A stretch of 48,761 bases of DNA from Hamadaea sp. (GTDB taxonomy: Bacteria > Actinomycetota > Actinomycetes > Mycobacteriales > Micromonosporaceae): positions 1-48,761 of the forward strand of contig NZ_JABFVK010000106.1 of assembly GCF_013362815.1 (NCBI RefSeq), in the 5' to 3' direction. Positions 1 through 8,058 of this stretch are shown one piece after another. The translations under genes were made by a program, and so were the position numbers. The notes beneath the pieces are model-generated. The model searched no databases and was not told the origin of the DNA. It was given only the letters and a program-made list of their open reading frames with translations. How positions within the stretch are numbered: the first letter of the stretch is position 1; the number at the start of each line of letters is the position of its first letter.

Positions 1-1428
1 CACGATGTGCACCTCGACCGTCGAGCCGGCGCCGGCGTTGCCGGTGCAGCCCGAGATGGTGATCAGGGACTCGACCGTGGTGTTGTCTGGGATCGTCACA
101 TCGGTCGCGTTGGTCTGCGAGCACCCCGCCGGTCCGTTGACCGTCAGGCTGAACGTCGTGCTGTGGGTCGCCGACGTCCCGGTGCCCGTCAAGGTGATCG
201 CATAGGTCCCGGGTGCGGCCGAGGCCGACGCCGTGATCGTGGCGGTCGAGGAGCCTCCGGTAGTCACCGTCGACGGACTGAAGGACACGGTCACGCCGCT
301 CGGCGTACCAGTTGACGTGAGCGAGATGGATTGCGCGGACCCGTTGGTGAGCGCGGTGCTGACCGTCGTGGACAGTGAGCCGCCGGGGTTGACCGAGCCC
401 GAGGTGGGCGAGGCCGCGATCGAGAAGTCGTTGCCCGCAGGAGTGCCCACCGCGTAGTTCCACAGCGCGTAGGCCGCCGCGTCGCCCGCACGGTCGAGGA
501 CGGTGTCGTTGATATTGCCGGGGTAGGTGTCGCAGGCGCGGTGGTAGCACGCGTCGTAGGACGCGCCCGCGGTGCCGCCCCACTTGGTGGCCTGGGCCGA
601 GGTCTTCGTCGCGCTCGCGCCGGCGGCGATTCCGCTGGTCTGGATGCCCGCGCTGTTGAACGACGCGTCGTCGGACCGGCCGGCGCCCTCGGTGTTCTCC
701 TCGGTCTGGATGCCGATCGAGTCGTAGTACGCCTTGACCGTCTGCCCGATGGAGCTGGTGATGCGGTTGATGAAGTAGCCGGCGTTCGTCGAGGCCACCA
801 TGTCGAAGTTGAAGTAGCCCTTGATCTTCGCGCGCTCGGTGGAGTTCAACGTGGACACGTAGTACTCCGAGCCGTTGAGGCCCTGCTCTTCGTCGGTCCA
901 CCAGCCGAACCGGGCGTGGTTGAGCATCGCCGGGTTCTGTGCGGCGAGGGTCAGCGCGATCTCGAGGATCGTCGCCGAACCAGAGCCGTTGTCGTTGATG
1001 CCGGGCCCGGCGGAGACGCTGTCGAGGTGCGCGCCGAGCATGTAGACGATGTTGGCGTCACCGCCACCGCCCGGCCAGTCCGCGATGATGTTCGGCCCGG
1101 CGCCGCTGGTGCAGCCGGACGCGCAGGTCTGCTTGACGACCGAGAATCCGGCCGCAACGAGCTTGTCGTAGACATAGTTCACCGACGCCGTGTAACCGGC
1201 CGTGGTAGAGCGTCGGGTGCCGCCGTTGTTGGTCGCGATCGTCTGCAATTGCTGGAGATGCGCCTTGGTGTTGGCCAGCGAGATGTCGGGCGCGGCTGCT
1301 GCTACCGCGGTGACACTCGGGGCTGCGACGGCCACAGGGATCGTCGCCGTCGCGGGGGTGGCGGGGACTGCGAGGGTCAGCGCGGCTGCCAGGGTGAGGC
1401 AGGCGCGCCAGATCGGTTTGTGTGTCAA
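1..1428 (-). CDS. Secreted M28 family zinc aminopeptidase, 3' end beyond window
   Basis: The reading frame is open from a TTG at 1428 to the left edge, so the C-terminus lies outside. A GAGGAG ribosome site sits 7 nt before the TTG. The first ~45 residues form a signal peptide and an Ala/Val-rich propeptide. The peptidase M28 metal ligands of the Streptomyces griseus aminopeptidase type are visible: AHLDS (His134), [17 protein letters not shown] (about 178), FNFDMVAS (about 209), and CYHRACDT (His296). Co-catalytic zinc aminopeptidases of this family release N-terminal hydrophobic residues outside the cell. After residue ~330 comes an Ig-like Ser/Thr-rich module, then the start of a module (TDVTIPDN) resembling a proprotein convertase P domain. 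The family is clear; the complete domain list is not visible. Confidence 0.9.
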   Translation of the reverse strand, partial: MTHKPIWRACLTLAAALTLAVPATPATATIPVAVAAPSVTAVAAAAPDISLANTKAHLQQLQTIATNNGGTRRSTTAGYTASVNYVYDKLVAAGFSVVKQTCASGCTSGAGPNIIADWPGGGGDANIVYMLGAHLDSVSAGPGINDNGSGSATILEIALTLAAQNPAMLNHARFGWWTDEEQGLNGSEYYVSTLNSTERAKIKGYFNFDMVASTNAGYFINRITSSIGQTVKAYYDSIGIQTEENTEGAGRSDDASFNSAGIQTSGIAAGASATKTSAQATKWGGTAGASYDACYHRACDTYPGNINDTVLDRAGDAAAYALWNYAVGTPAGNDFSIAASPTSGSVNPGGSLSTTVSTALTNGSAQSISLTSTGTPSGVTVSFSPSTVTTGGSSTATITASASAAPGTYAITLTGTGTSATHSTTFSLTVNGPAGCSQTNATDVTIPDNTTVESLITISGCTGNAGAGSTVEVHIV

Positions 1429-1512
1429 CGCCGTACTCCTCGTTACAGGTAGGTGAACCGGGGATCACCGGCTGCTGCGAGGATACGGATGACTACGATG
1501 TATGTGAATACC

Positions 1513-2751
1513 TCAGCTCGGAGTTGGCTCAGGGCTGGCTGAAGAGCTCGCCGGGATCGCGCTTCCTTGCACGTACTCGTCCCAGGTCTTGTCGAAATCC
1601 GTCCAGCCGTTGCCGTACTGGAGTTGCCGGGAGGTGCCCTTCACGACGACGGGATCGCCGATCCTCGTCTGCTGGAACAGCCACTTCGCGTTCGCCGCCG
1701 ACATGTTGATGCAGCCGTGCGACACGTTGCGCTTGCCCTGGTCGGAGACGGACCACGGGGCCGAGTGGATGAACTCGCCGCCCCAGGTCAGCCGCTGTGC
1801 CCAATCGATGTCGACGCGATAGCGGTTGGCCGGATTCGGATCGGTACGCGTGTCGAACACGGTCTTCGCGAACTTCTCGATCACCACCATCGTGCCGCTG
1901 GACGACGGCATACTCGGGCGGCCGAGGCTCACCGGGATCTTCTTCAGGACCGTGCCGTCCTTCGTCACCGTCATCACCTTCGGCGACGCCTTGTCGTCCA
2001 CCGTCATCACCAGCGCCGGGCCGATCGTGCAGTCCAACGTCAGATCCGTACGCCCGAAGTAGCCGTCGCCGCAGGGCAGCCCGCCGACTCGCAGGTCTAC
2101 GCGTACCTTGGTGCCGGTCTGCCAGAACTCCTTCGGCCGCCAATGCATCTCGGTGTCGGTGTACCAGGTCCAGATGCCTTCCTGCGCCGGCTCGGCCGAC
2201 ACGAGGAGCCGCCGCTGAACCTCGGCCCGCTGATCCTTCGGGATCGCCCGGCTCAGCTGGATGATCAGCGGCATGCCCACCCCGACGACCGCGCCGTCGG
2301 CCAGGAAGCTGATGAACCGGACCTGCTTCGACGGCTTCGCCATCACGGTGAACTTGCTGGTGGCGGTGGCCGTCTTCCCGTCGGCGTCGGTCGCCGTCAC
2401 CGTCGCGGTGTAGGTCTTGCCGTACTCCAGCGTCTTGGCGGGCAGCCAGCCCTTGCCGTCCGGATGCATCGCCCCGTCGACGGCCGTCCCGTCACTGCTC
2501 TTCAGCTCGACGGCGGTCTGCTGGGCGTCGGTGGCGGCGAACACGATCTCCGCCGAGGCCGGCACGTCCTTCGCGTCGGCGGCTGGAGCCGAGATGGTCA
2601 CCTTCGCCTTCGAATCGCTCTTCCCGCCGCCGTTGCTGCCCTGCGAACCCGGCGTCTTCTTGTCATCGGTGCAGGCTGCGAGGCTGGTCAGCCCGGCGCT
2701 CGCGCCCACGAGGCCCAGTGCGGTCAACGTGCGGCGTCGTGTCCAGCTCAT
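1513..2751 (-). CDS. L,D-transpeptidase lipoprotein with Ig-like domain
   Basis: A 412-residue protein. An arginine-rich start (SWTRRRTL) and a lipobox ending at Cys27 (TSLAAC) predict a lipoprotein, possibly exported by Tat. A Ser/Lys linker is followed by an Ig-like domain (about 55-145) and the YkuD catalytic domain with the SHGCINMS motif (catalytic Cys347, His345). This is the arrangement of mycobacterial LdtMt2-type enzymes, which make 3-3 cross-links between peptidoglycan stems on the outer face of the membrane. The tail is Ser/Pro-rich. The gene is separated from the amidohydrolase behind it by an inverted-repeat element. Family certain, start well supported. Confidence 0.93.
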   Translation of the reverse strand: MSWTRRRTLTALGLVGASAGLTSLAACTDDKKTPGSQGSNGGGKSDSKAKVTISAPAADAKDVPASAEIVFAATDAQQTAVELKSSDGTAVDGAMHPDGKGWLPAKTLEYGKTYTATVTATDADGKTATATSKFTVMAKPSKQVRFISFLADGAVVGVGMPLIIQLSRAIPKDQRAEVQRRLLVSAEPAQEGIWTWYTDTEMHWRPKEFWQTGTKVRVDLRVGGLPCGDGYFGRTDLTLDCTIGPALVMTVDDKASPKVMTVTKDGTVLKKIPVSLGRPSMPSSSGTMVVIEKFAKTVFDTRTDPNPANRYRVDIDWAQRLTWGGEFIHSAPWSVSDQGKRNVSHGCINMSAANAKWLFQQTRIGDPVVVKGTSRQLQYGNGWTDFDKTWDEYVQGSAIPASSSASPEPTPS

Positions 2752-2789
2752 GACTCATCTATACCCCGAATTTGTTCCCGCTGCTTCGG

Positions 2790-2850
2790 GCGCTGGATCA
2801 GGGTTCTCGGTCGAATCTTGGGGCGGGATCGACCCAGATCCCTGATCCGG
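2790..2850 (-). repeat. Inverted-repeat element, copy A
   Basis: A 61-bp imperfect inverted repeat. Arms of 19 nt (GGATCAGGGTTCTCGGTCG and its partner, 17 of 19 paired) enclose a loop that reads CCCCAAGATTCG on the minus strand. It lies 15 nt beyond the stop of the amidohydrolase gene and may act as its terminator. It is 59 of 61 identical, in inverse orientation, to copy B at 4629-4689. Confidence 0.85.
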
Positions 2851-2865
2851 CAGGACAACACAGGG

Positions 2866-4020
2866 TCAGCGGACGCGTACGCCCCCACGCCACACGCCGA
2901 CGACGTCGTGCATGGCAGCGGTGTCGACCAGCGGATTCCCGGCGACGGCCAGCAGATCGGCCTCGTAGCCGGCGCGAATCCGGCCGACCCGGTCACCCAC
3001 CCGACACAGGTCGGCGGCCCGCGAAGTCATCGATCGCAGCGCGTCGGCCGGGGCGTACCCGAGGAGGGTCACCATCTCCCCCACGCCGTAGGGCAGGCAG
3101 TCGTGCGGTTTCGCCGGGCCGATGCCCGCGTCGCTGCTGCACACGACCGGTACGCCGGCCTCCCGGATGCGATGGAACACCGCCGACAGCTGGGGGATCA
3201 GTGCGGCGATCCGCGGCGGCAGTTCGAGCCCGGGCAGGTGCCCGAGGGTGGCCGACACGGTCACCCCGTTCGCCAGCAGCGCCTGGATGACCGCGTCGTC
3301 GGCGGACGCTCCCGTCTCGGTGGTGAAAGAGCAGTGCTCGACGGAGTCGAACCCGGCCGCAGCGGCGTTGAAGATGCCGGGCGCACCGTGGGCGTGCGCG
3401 GTGATCGGCAGCCCGGCCCGGTGCGCCTCGTCGACCGCGGCGCGCATGGCGGCCATCCCGAACTGGGCCAGGTGCGGGTGCGTACCGGCGGTCAGTTCAC
3501 CACCGGTCGCCATGACCTTGACGACGTCGACGCCACGTTCGGCCCGCTCGCGGACGGCCTGGCGTACGCCGTCCACCCCGAGTGCCTCACCACCCAGGAA
3601 CCAGCAGTGCCCTTTGACGGAGGTGATCGGCGGGCCCGCGCTGAGAATCCGGGGCAACCCCGGCTCGTCGCGCAGCGCCAGCGTCACATAGTTCCGATCG
3701 CCGAGATCGCGTACGGTCGTCACCCCGGCGCGCAATGCTCGGGCGGCCGCTTCGCGAGCTCCGGTGAGTAGTTCGGCGTCGTCCACCCGATCGAATCGCC
3801 CGACGGCGTCCCGCGAGGCGTCGAAGGTCAGATGGATGTGCGCGTCGACCAGACCCGGCATGAGCGTCGCGTCGCCGAGCTCGACGACTTCGGCGTCGGC
3901 GGGCGGCTCCAGCCCGGCGGCCGCCGCCACGATTCTTCCCTGTTCCACCAGTACGACCGGCTGTTCCAGCAGAGCGGCGTGCTCTCCGTCGAACAGGCGG
4001 GCGGCTCGCAGCGCCAGCAT
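2866..4020 (-). CDS. Amidohydrolase family metal-dependent hydrolase
   Basis: About 384 residues from the ATG at 4020; a GTG at 4044 would add eight residues. Neither has a clear ribosome site, and ATG is preferred because LALRAARLFDG is a usual family start. Amidohydrolase metal-site motifs occur in order: DAHIHLTF, VDVVKVMATGG (bridging Lys), ITAHAHG, SVEHCSF, and SSDAGI (Asp). The C-terminus YEADLLAVAGNPL is the typical return of the small beta-sandwich. The sequence resembles the imidazolonepropionase/Xaa-Pro dipeptidase subgroup of cytoplasmic hydrolases that open cyclic amides or cleave dipeptide-like bonds. The substrate cannot be deduced. It is divergent from the unknown gene at 4125. 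Confidence 0.88.
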   Translation of the reverse strand: MLALRAARLFDGEHAALLEQPVVLVEQGRIVAAAAGLEPPADAEVVELGDATLMPGLVDAHIHLTFDASRDAVGRFDRVDDAELLTGAREAAARALRAGVTTVRDLGDRNYVTLALRDEPGLPRILSAGPPITSVKGHCWFLGGEALGVDGVRQAVRERAERGVDVVKVMATGGELTAGTHPHLAQFGMAAMRAAVDEAHRAGLPITAHAHGAPGIFNAAAAGFDSVEHCSFTTETGASADDAVIQALLANGVTVSATLGHLPGLELPPRIAALIPQLSAVFHRIREAGVPVVCSSDAGIGPAKPHDCLPYGVGEMVTLLGYAPADALRSMTSRAADLCRVGDRVGRIRAGYEADLLAVAGNPLVDTAAMHDVVGVWRGGVRVR

Positions 4021-4124
4021 GCAGACACGGTACCGGTCGGACACCTACGGTTGACCAGAGCGCTGCCGCAGATCACGCGCGCGTCTTATTGCACATGGAT
4101 GGCAACAACGGGCACAGTAGCTTG

Positions 4125-4613
4125 ATGATCCCGGGCTCAGGCATCCCGACCACCGTGGAAGTCATCCTGCTCTCTCAGCGGGACGGCCGGCTGCGCTATC
4201 GCACGGTACGCGCCGGACTGCGGAGCGGCGCGTTTCCCGACGACGTTGCGCTCGGCTTGTCCGGCCTGAAGTTGTGCACCCCCGGTGGGTTGCTGCACTC
4301 GACGTCCTGGCGGCATACCGCCGACACCCTGGTGCTCACGTATGCCGCCCTCCCCGATCCCCGGCCGGACCTGGCCTCGGCCGACGTCTCCGTCGACGGT
4401 ATGCGCTCCGGCCTCGGCCCGCTCGTGCCCAGCCCGCCCAGCATCGACGCCGACGCCGTGGCCGCCCACGCCTGCCGCCACCTGGCACTACTGCGTACCA
4501 CCGACGATTTGGCCGCCGACGCCGCTCGGTCGCAGCCCGAACTCTGGACCCTCATCGCGAAGCTGATGCCGGGGACGGCGGGGAGTCCGCACCCTCCGCA
4601 CCTCGTCTGCTGA
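4125..4613 (+). CDS. Uncharacterised actinobacterial protein
   Basis: About 162 residues from the ATG at 4125; an in-frame ATG at 4095 is an alternative and neither has a Shine-Dalgarno sequence. Nothing recognisable. There is no signal peptide or membrane segment. It opens with a beta-rich stretch (VEVILLSQRDGRLRYRTVRA) followed by a Gly/Leu-rich part, and ends with an alpha-helical region (HACRHLALLRTTDDLAADAA). Codon use has the strong G/C third-position bias of its neighbours, which supports coding. It is divergent from the amidohydrolase and followed 15 nt later by inverted-repeat copy B. Confidence 0.6.
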   Translation: MIPGSGIPTTVEVILLSQRDGRLRYRTVRAGLRSGAFPDDVALGLSGLKLCTPGGLLHSTSWRHTADTLVLTYAALPDPRPDLASADVSVDGMRSGLGPLVPSPPSIDADAVAAHACRHLALLRTTDDLAADAARSQPELWTLIAKLMPGTAGSPHPPHLVC

Positions 4614-4628
4614 CCCCTTCGGGCTCTA

Positions 4629-4689
4629 CCGGATCACGGATCTGGGTCCATCCCGCCCCAAGATTCGACCGAGAACCCTGATCCAGCGC
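4629..4689 (+). repeat. Inverted-repeat element, copy B
   Basis: Plus-strand counterpart of copy A, differing at only 2 of 61 positions. The ends are CCGGATCACGGATCTGGG and CCGAGAACCCTGATCCAG around the loop CCCCAAGATTCG. It starts 15 nt after the stop of the gene at 4125-4613, the same position relative to transcription as copy A, which suggests a 3'-end or terminator role. Copies A and B face each other and bracket the 2866-4613 gene pair. Confidence 0.85.
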
Positions 4690-4719
4690 AGAAAGGACAG
4701 GTGAGGTTAGAGTCACCGC

Positions 4720-5058
4720 ATGCTGCTCCCCCGACTGCGTGTGACCGAAGCGGACGGCGACTCCTGGGACGACCCGTCGGAGGAGCAGTTGGGCGTACTC
4801 GTCGACGGACTCGGTCCCGATCGGCGGTTCCTCGTCGTCGAGCGCCACGATCGGCCGTCCGCCTGGCAGCATTTCATCCAGGCGTACCGGGAAGACGACG
4901 GCACGTTCCGAGTGGAGTTCCGCGAAGGCGGGCCGGAGGCTCACTTCGAAGCGCGGACCACGGACGAGAAGCTGGTCCGCCAGGTCGTCACGGCGTGGGC
5001 GTTCGACCAGCCGGGGTGGCGGGAGCAGCTGCCGTGGCAGTTGTGGCAGGCGGGCTGA
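4720..5058 (+). CDS. Small uncharacterised acidic protein
   Basis: A 112-residue protein without signal peptide or membrane segment, rich in Asp/Glu and Trp. A central block (RFLVVERHDRPSAWQHFIQA, then DDGTFRVEFREGGPEAHFEA) looks like two beta hairpins, followed by a helix ending in QLPWQLWQAG. I do not recognise the family; small immunity-like proteins have a similar look, but there is no toxin gene nearby. The start is an ATG preceded by GGTGAGG about 13 nt upstream. The last 71 nt overlap the 3' end of the convergent TetR gene. Confidence 0.6.
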   Translation: MLLPRLRVTEADGDSWDDPSEEQLGVLVDGLGPDRRFLVVERHDRPSAWQHFIQAYREDDGTFRVEFREGGPEAHFEARTTDEKLVRQVVTAWAFDQPGWREQLPWQLWQAG

Positions 5059-5638
5059 ACAGCCCGGCTCGCAACGCGACCGCTCCGACGGCCGCCGCTC
5101 GCCGGGCGAACGCCTCGTCGATCGGTGCGCGGGTGACGAGCAAGCGCAGGAAGAACGGCGCGCCGATGGTCTCGATGGCCGCCCGCGCATCCGTCCCGGC
5201 CGGGAGTTCTCCGCGCGCGACGGCATGGTCCACGATGGACTCCGCCAGCCCGAACCGTTCGAGGAAGAAGCCGCGGACGACCTGAGCCGCGCGTTCGTTT
5301 CGCGGGGCTGCGGCCGCCAGTCCCATCACGAGATCGCCGGGCTCGCCGGCCATCCCTCGCCGGATGAGCAGCGCCAACTCGACGAGGTCCTGTTCCAGAT
5401 CGCCGGTGTCCGGGATCGGCACGGCCTCGGTCGCGTAGTCGGTCAGCAGGTCGCCGAGGATCCCTTCGAGATCGGTCCAGCGCCGGTAGATCGAGGTCTT
5501 GTTGACGCCTGCTCCGGCGGCGATGCGGTCGACGGTCAGTTCGGCGTACCCGTCGGTCATCAATTGCCTGGTCGCAGCCATGACCGCGGCGCGAACCCGA
5601 GCGCTGCGCCCACCTGGCCGCCGAACTGTCTCCGTCAT
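4988..5638 (-). CDS. TetR/AcrR family transcriptional regulator
   Basis: About 216 residues from the ATG at 5638, preceded by AAGGTGGG; a GTG at 5647 adds three residues. The N-terminal helix-turn-helix is typical of TetR (LTVDRIAAGAGVNKTSIYRRW, about residues 34-54). The C-terminal ligand domain matches the common actinobacterial type (GDLEQDLVELALLIRRGM and IGAPFFLRLLV). The last ~20 residues (Ala/Pro/Thr-rich) are antisense to the end of the gene at 4720-5058 and may be an unselected extension. It is divergent from the FAD monooxygenase, so it most likely represses that gene and itself through sites in the 90-bp gap. Confidence 0.92.
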   Translation of the reverse strand: MTETVRRPGGRSARVRAAVMAATRQLMTDGYAELTVDRIAAGAGVNKTSIYRRWTDLEGILGDLLTDYATEAVPIPDTGDLEQDLVELALLIRRGMAGEPGDLVMGLAAAAPRNERAAQVVRGFFLERFGLAESIVDHAVARGELPAGTDARAAIETIGAPFFLRLLVTRAPIDEAFARRAAAVGAVALRAGLFSPPATTATAAAPATPAGRTPTP

Positions 5639-5662
5639 GACACCCACCTTATCGCACCGACT

Positions 5663-5720
5663 GTTGCTTTAGAGCGGGACTCGTGGCAAACTCAAACGCA
5701 ACGGGAGTTGCTATAGGGGA
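5663..5720. promoter_or_regulatory. Divergent promoter region with probable TetR operator repeats
   Basis: Two similar direct repeats, GTTGCTTTAGAGCGGGA (5663-5679) and GTTGCTATAGGGGA (5707-5720), stand 44 bp apart. A short palindrome, GCAAC-GGGA-GTTGC (5698-5711), overlaps the second. CTATAG may serve as a -10 element for the monooxygenase. Assignment to the neighbouring TetR protein rests on position only. Confidence 0.45.
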
Positions 5721-5727
5721 GGAACTC

Positions 5728-6927
5728 ATGGAGACCACGGTTTGCGTCGTCGGTGGCGGTCCGGCTGGACTGGTGCTCGGTCTGCTGCTCGCGCGTCAGG
5801 GCGTCGACGTCACGGTGCTCGAAAAGCATGCGGACTTCCTGCGGGACTTCCGCGGCGACACGGTCCACGCCTCGACCTTGACCCTGCTCGACGAGATCGG
5901 CCTCGGCCAGAAGATCGACGAACTTCCCGGGCGCAAGGTCCGCGGCCTGCGCGTCAGCTTCGACGACGGCACCTACCAGGTCGCGGACTTCGGGCGGCTG
6001 CCCGGTCCGCACCCCTACCTCATGTTCCTCCCGCAATGGGACTTCCTTGAGCTGCTCGCCCGCGAGGGCGCCCAGCTGCCGACCTTCCGGCTGCTGCGCT
6101 CGACCAAGGTCACCGGACTGCGGCGCGGCCCCGACGGCTCGGTCACGGGAGTGGTTGCGGAAGGGCCTGAGGGCGTGGTCGAGATTCGCGCCCGGCTCAC
6201 GGTCGCTTGCGACGGCCGAGATTCACTTGTACGCGATGAGCTGGGGCTGAAGCCGGAGACCTATGCCGCCCCGATGGACGTCCTGTGGTTCCGGGTGTCG
6301 CGGCGACCGTCCGACCCCGACGGTCTGGACATGCGCGTCGGCGCGGGAGGTCTGCTGTTGTGCATCGACCGGGGCGAGTACTTCCAGTGTGCGTTCGTGA
6401 TCGCGAAGGGCGGTTATGCGGCCATCCGGACGCAAGGGTTGGACTCGTTGCGGGCGCATGTGGCACGCCTGGCGCCGGCGCTGGCCGACCGCGTCGGCGA
6501 ACTGTCCACCTGGGACGACGTGAAGCTGCTGACGGTGACGGTCAACCGGCTCGACGAGTGGCACGCCCCGGGCGCGTTGCTGATCGGCGACGCGGCGCAC
6601 GCGATGTCGCCGATCGGCGGGGTCGGAGTGAACCTGGCGGTGCAGGACGCCGTGGCCGCCGCTCGCCTGCTCGGCCCGATCCTGCAGGCGGGGCGTACGC
6701 CGACCGCCGCCGAACTGGCCCAGGTGGAGCGCCGCCGTCGTCGGCCCACCGTGGTCACCCAGAACATCCAGCGGCTGGCTCAGCGCCGGATCGTCGACCC
6801 GCTGCTGCACGCGACCGGCCGGATCGTCGCGCCGTTGCCCATCCGCCTGCTGCGCCGACTGCCCGCGCTCCAGGGACTGCCGGCCCGGTTGATCGGCTTC
6901 GGCGTCCGGCCGGAGCATCTGAAGTAG
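5728..6927 (+). CDS. FAD-dependent monooxygenase of the PHBH fold
   Basis: 399 residues from the ATG at 5728, which has a strong GGGGAGG site 5 nt upstream; an earlier in-frame start at 5683 lacks one. The N-terminal dinucleotide motif is VVGGGPAG (residues 7-14). A later FAD-binding block LIGDAAHAMSPIGGVGVN (about 283-300) is the para-hydroxybenzoate hydroxylase signature GD. Such enzymes use NAD(P)H and oxygen to hydroxylate aromatic or polycyclic substrates in the cytoplasm. The C-terminus is basic and helical (RIVAPLPIRLLRRLP). Divergence from a TetR repressor suggests induction by its substrate or a related xenobiotic. It could also be a tetracycline-destructase-like or antibiotic-tailoring enzyme; sequence alone does not decide. 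Confidence 0.9.
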   Translation: METTVCVVGGGPAGLVLGLLLARQGVDVTVLEKHADFLRDFRGDTVHASTLTLLDEIGLGQKIDELPGRKVRGLRVSFDDGTYQVADFGRLPGPHPYLMFLPQWDFLELLAREGAQLPTFRLLRSTKVTGLRRGPDGSVTGVVAEGPEGVVEIRARLTVACDGRDSLVRDELGLKPETYAAPMDVLWFRVSRRPSDPDGLDMRVGAGGLLLCIDRGEYFQCAFVIAKGGYAAIRTQGLDSLRAHVARLAPALADRVGELSTWDDVKLLTVTVNRLDEWHAPGALLIGDAAHAMSPIGGVGVNLAVQDAVAAARLLGPILQAGRTPTAAELAQVERRRRRPTVVTQNIQRLAQRRIVDPLLHATGRIVAPLPIRLLRRLPALQGLPARLIGFGVRPEHLK

Positions 6928-6935
6928 CGGACGCA

Positions 6936-6971
6936 CGGGAAGGGAGGGCCGGCCGGGGCCCTCCCTTCCCG
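6936..6971. terminator. Bidirectional terminator hairpin
   Basis: Perfect 15-bp arms (CGGGAAGGGAGGGCC and its complement) with a 6-nt loop between the convergent monooxygenase and DUF397 genes. There is no T-run, as is usual in high-GC actinomycetes. Confidence 0.8.
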
Positions 6972-6978
6972 CACGGTG

Positions 6979-7200
6979 CTACAGGTCGAACTCGCCGTCC
7001 TTGGTTCCCGCGACGAACGCCGCCCATTCCTGCTCGGTGAACAGGAGAGCGCCGCCGTCGGGGTTCTTCGAGTCCCGGACGGCCACACCGGCCGGGACGA
7101 AGGCGACTTCGACACAGTTGTCGCCGCTGGGGCTGCTGCGGGCGCTCTTTCGCCACACCGCGTCCGCCAGCTTCGGATCGGTACTGCTCTGGTCGTTCAT
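6979..7200 (-). CDS. DUF397 domain protein
   Basis: A 73-residue protein with the DUF397 hallmarks: AVWRKSARSSPSGDNCVEVAF, then VAVRDSKNPDGGALLFTEQEWAAFVAG. These small actinomycete proteins are usually encoded next to an XRE-type helix-turn-helix regulator and belong to whiJ-like developmental or antibiotic control loci. Here no XRE gene adjoins it: upstream is a 140-bp gap and the glycosyltransferase remnant. It is therefore an orphan copy. The only helix-turn-helix gene of that general type in the window is ~28 kb away at 35017-35952. Confidence 0.92.
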   Translation of the reverse strand: MNDQSSTDPKLADAVWRKSARSSPSGDNCVEVAFVPAGVAVRDSKNPDGGALLFTEQEWAAFVAGTKDGEFDL

Positions 7201-7340
7201 CGATTACCCCCGAACGCACCTCGAGGTTGATGGTCACCTTTTCGTACCACGCCGCGGCCGGTTCGCGGGCACGAAACGGCGATCGCAAGCCTTCCGGGCG
7301 ACCGTGGCGAGGCAAGCCTGAGAATAGCCTGAGCGTTCAG

Positions 7341-8058
7341 TCAGTGAAGCACCGACCTATAGACCTCTTCATATCCGGCGGCCATCGTGGCCACGTCGAA
7401 TCGCTGTTCGACATGGGAGCGGCAGGCACGGGCAGTCAGTTCCGGAAGGCGGCCGAGAGCGGCGGCCAGTTCCTCCGGCTCGGTGCAGACGAACCCCGTA
7501 CGCCCGTGGTCGACGACTTCGGGGACGGATCCGTCGGCCAACGCCACGACCGGAGTGCCGCACGCCATCGCCTCGATCATCACCATCCCGAACGGCTCCG
7601 GCCAGCGGATCGGGAAGAGCAGCGCGGAGGCCTTGGCGTACAGCTCTCGTTTTAGTTCGGCGTCGGCCTCGCCGACGTAGGTGACGCCACTGCCGAGCAA
7701 CGGGCGGACGACCTCGTCGAAGTACGCCTCCTCGGCCGGTTCGTTCATCTTCCCGGCCAGCACCAGTGGACGCCCGGCCTCCCGGGCGGCCTTGATGGCG
7801 AGGTCGGCCCCCTTGTCCTCGGTGAACCGCCCGATGAACAGGACCCAGTCCTCCTTGGTCTCGCAGAACGGATAGTCCGCGACCTGGAGTCCGTTGTAGA
7901 CGGTGGCGACCCAGTTCAGGTCGGGGGCCCGGGAGCGCTGCGACTCCGAGATGGCGACCAGCGCCAAGTCCTTGCCGAATTGGCGGTAGTACTCGCCCGG
8001 CTCGCCGTCGAGCGGGCCGTGCATCGTCGCCACCGTCGGAGCGTGCCGCGCGGCCGCG
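7341..8058 (-). pseudogene. Glycosyltransferase family 4 remnant, N-terminal domain missing
   Basis: About 239 native residues remain. They show the GT4 C-terminal Rossmann domain: VLFIGRFTEDKGADLAIKAA, then PEPFGMVMIEAMACGTPVVA (the nucleotide-sugar-binding E-x7-E region), and a tail that ends normally at 7341. Upstream, PTVATMHGPL belongs to the end of the acceptor domain, so roughly the first 100-130 residues are gone. Beyond 8058 the frame runs on only as antisense of a discoidin domain; a GTG at 8099 is the first possible start but encodes no family sequence. The gene would have joined a nucleotide-sugar donor to a glycan or lipid acceptor. Without promoter and acceptor domain it is probably dead. 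Confidence 0.8.

Noticed and set aside
541-1452. 303-codon open frame on the plus strand
   Set aside because: It is antisense to the M28 peptidase, which has full motifs; the plus product is Arg/Gly-rich with no domain. This is a usual artefact of high GC.
1567-3771. 734-codon open frame on the plus strand
   Set aside because: It runs antisense through both the L,D-transpeptidase and amidohydrolase genes and their gap, and its product is Arg/His-rich without domains.
8050-8057. NotI site at the truncation junction as proof of a cloning artefact
   Set aside because: GCGGCCGC is not rare in DNA of this GC content, so the site alone shows nothing; only the double truncation is evidence.
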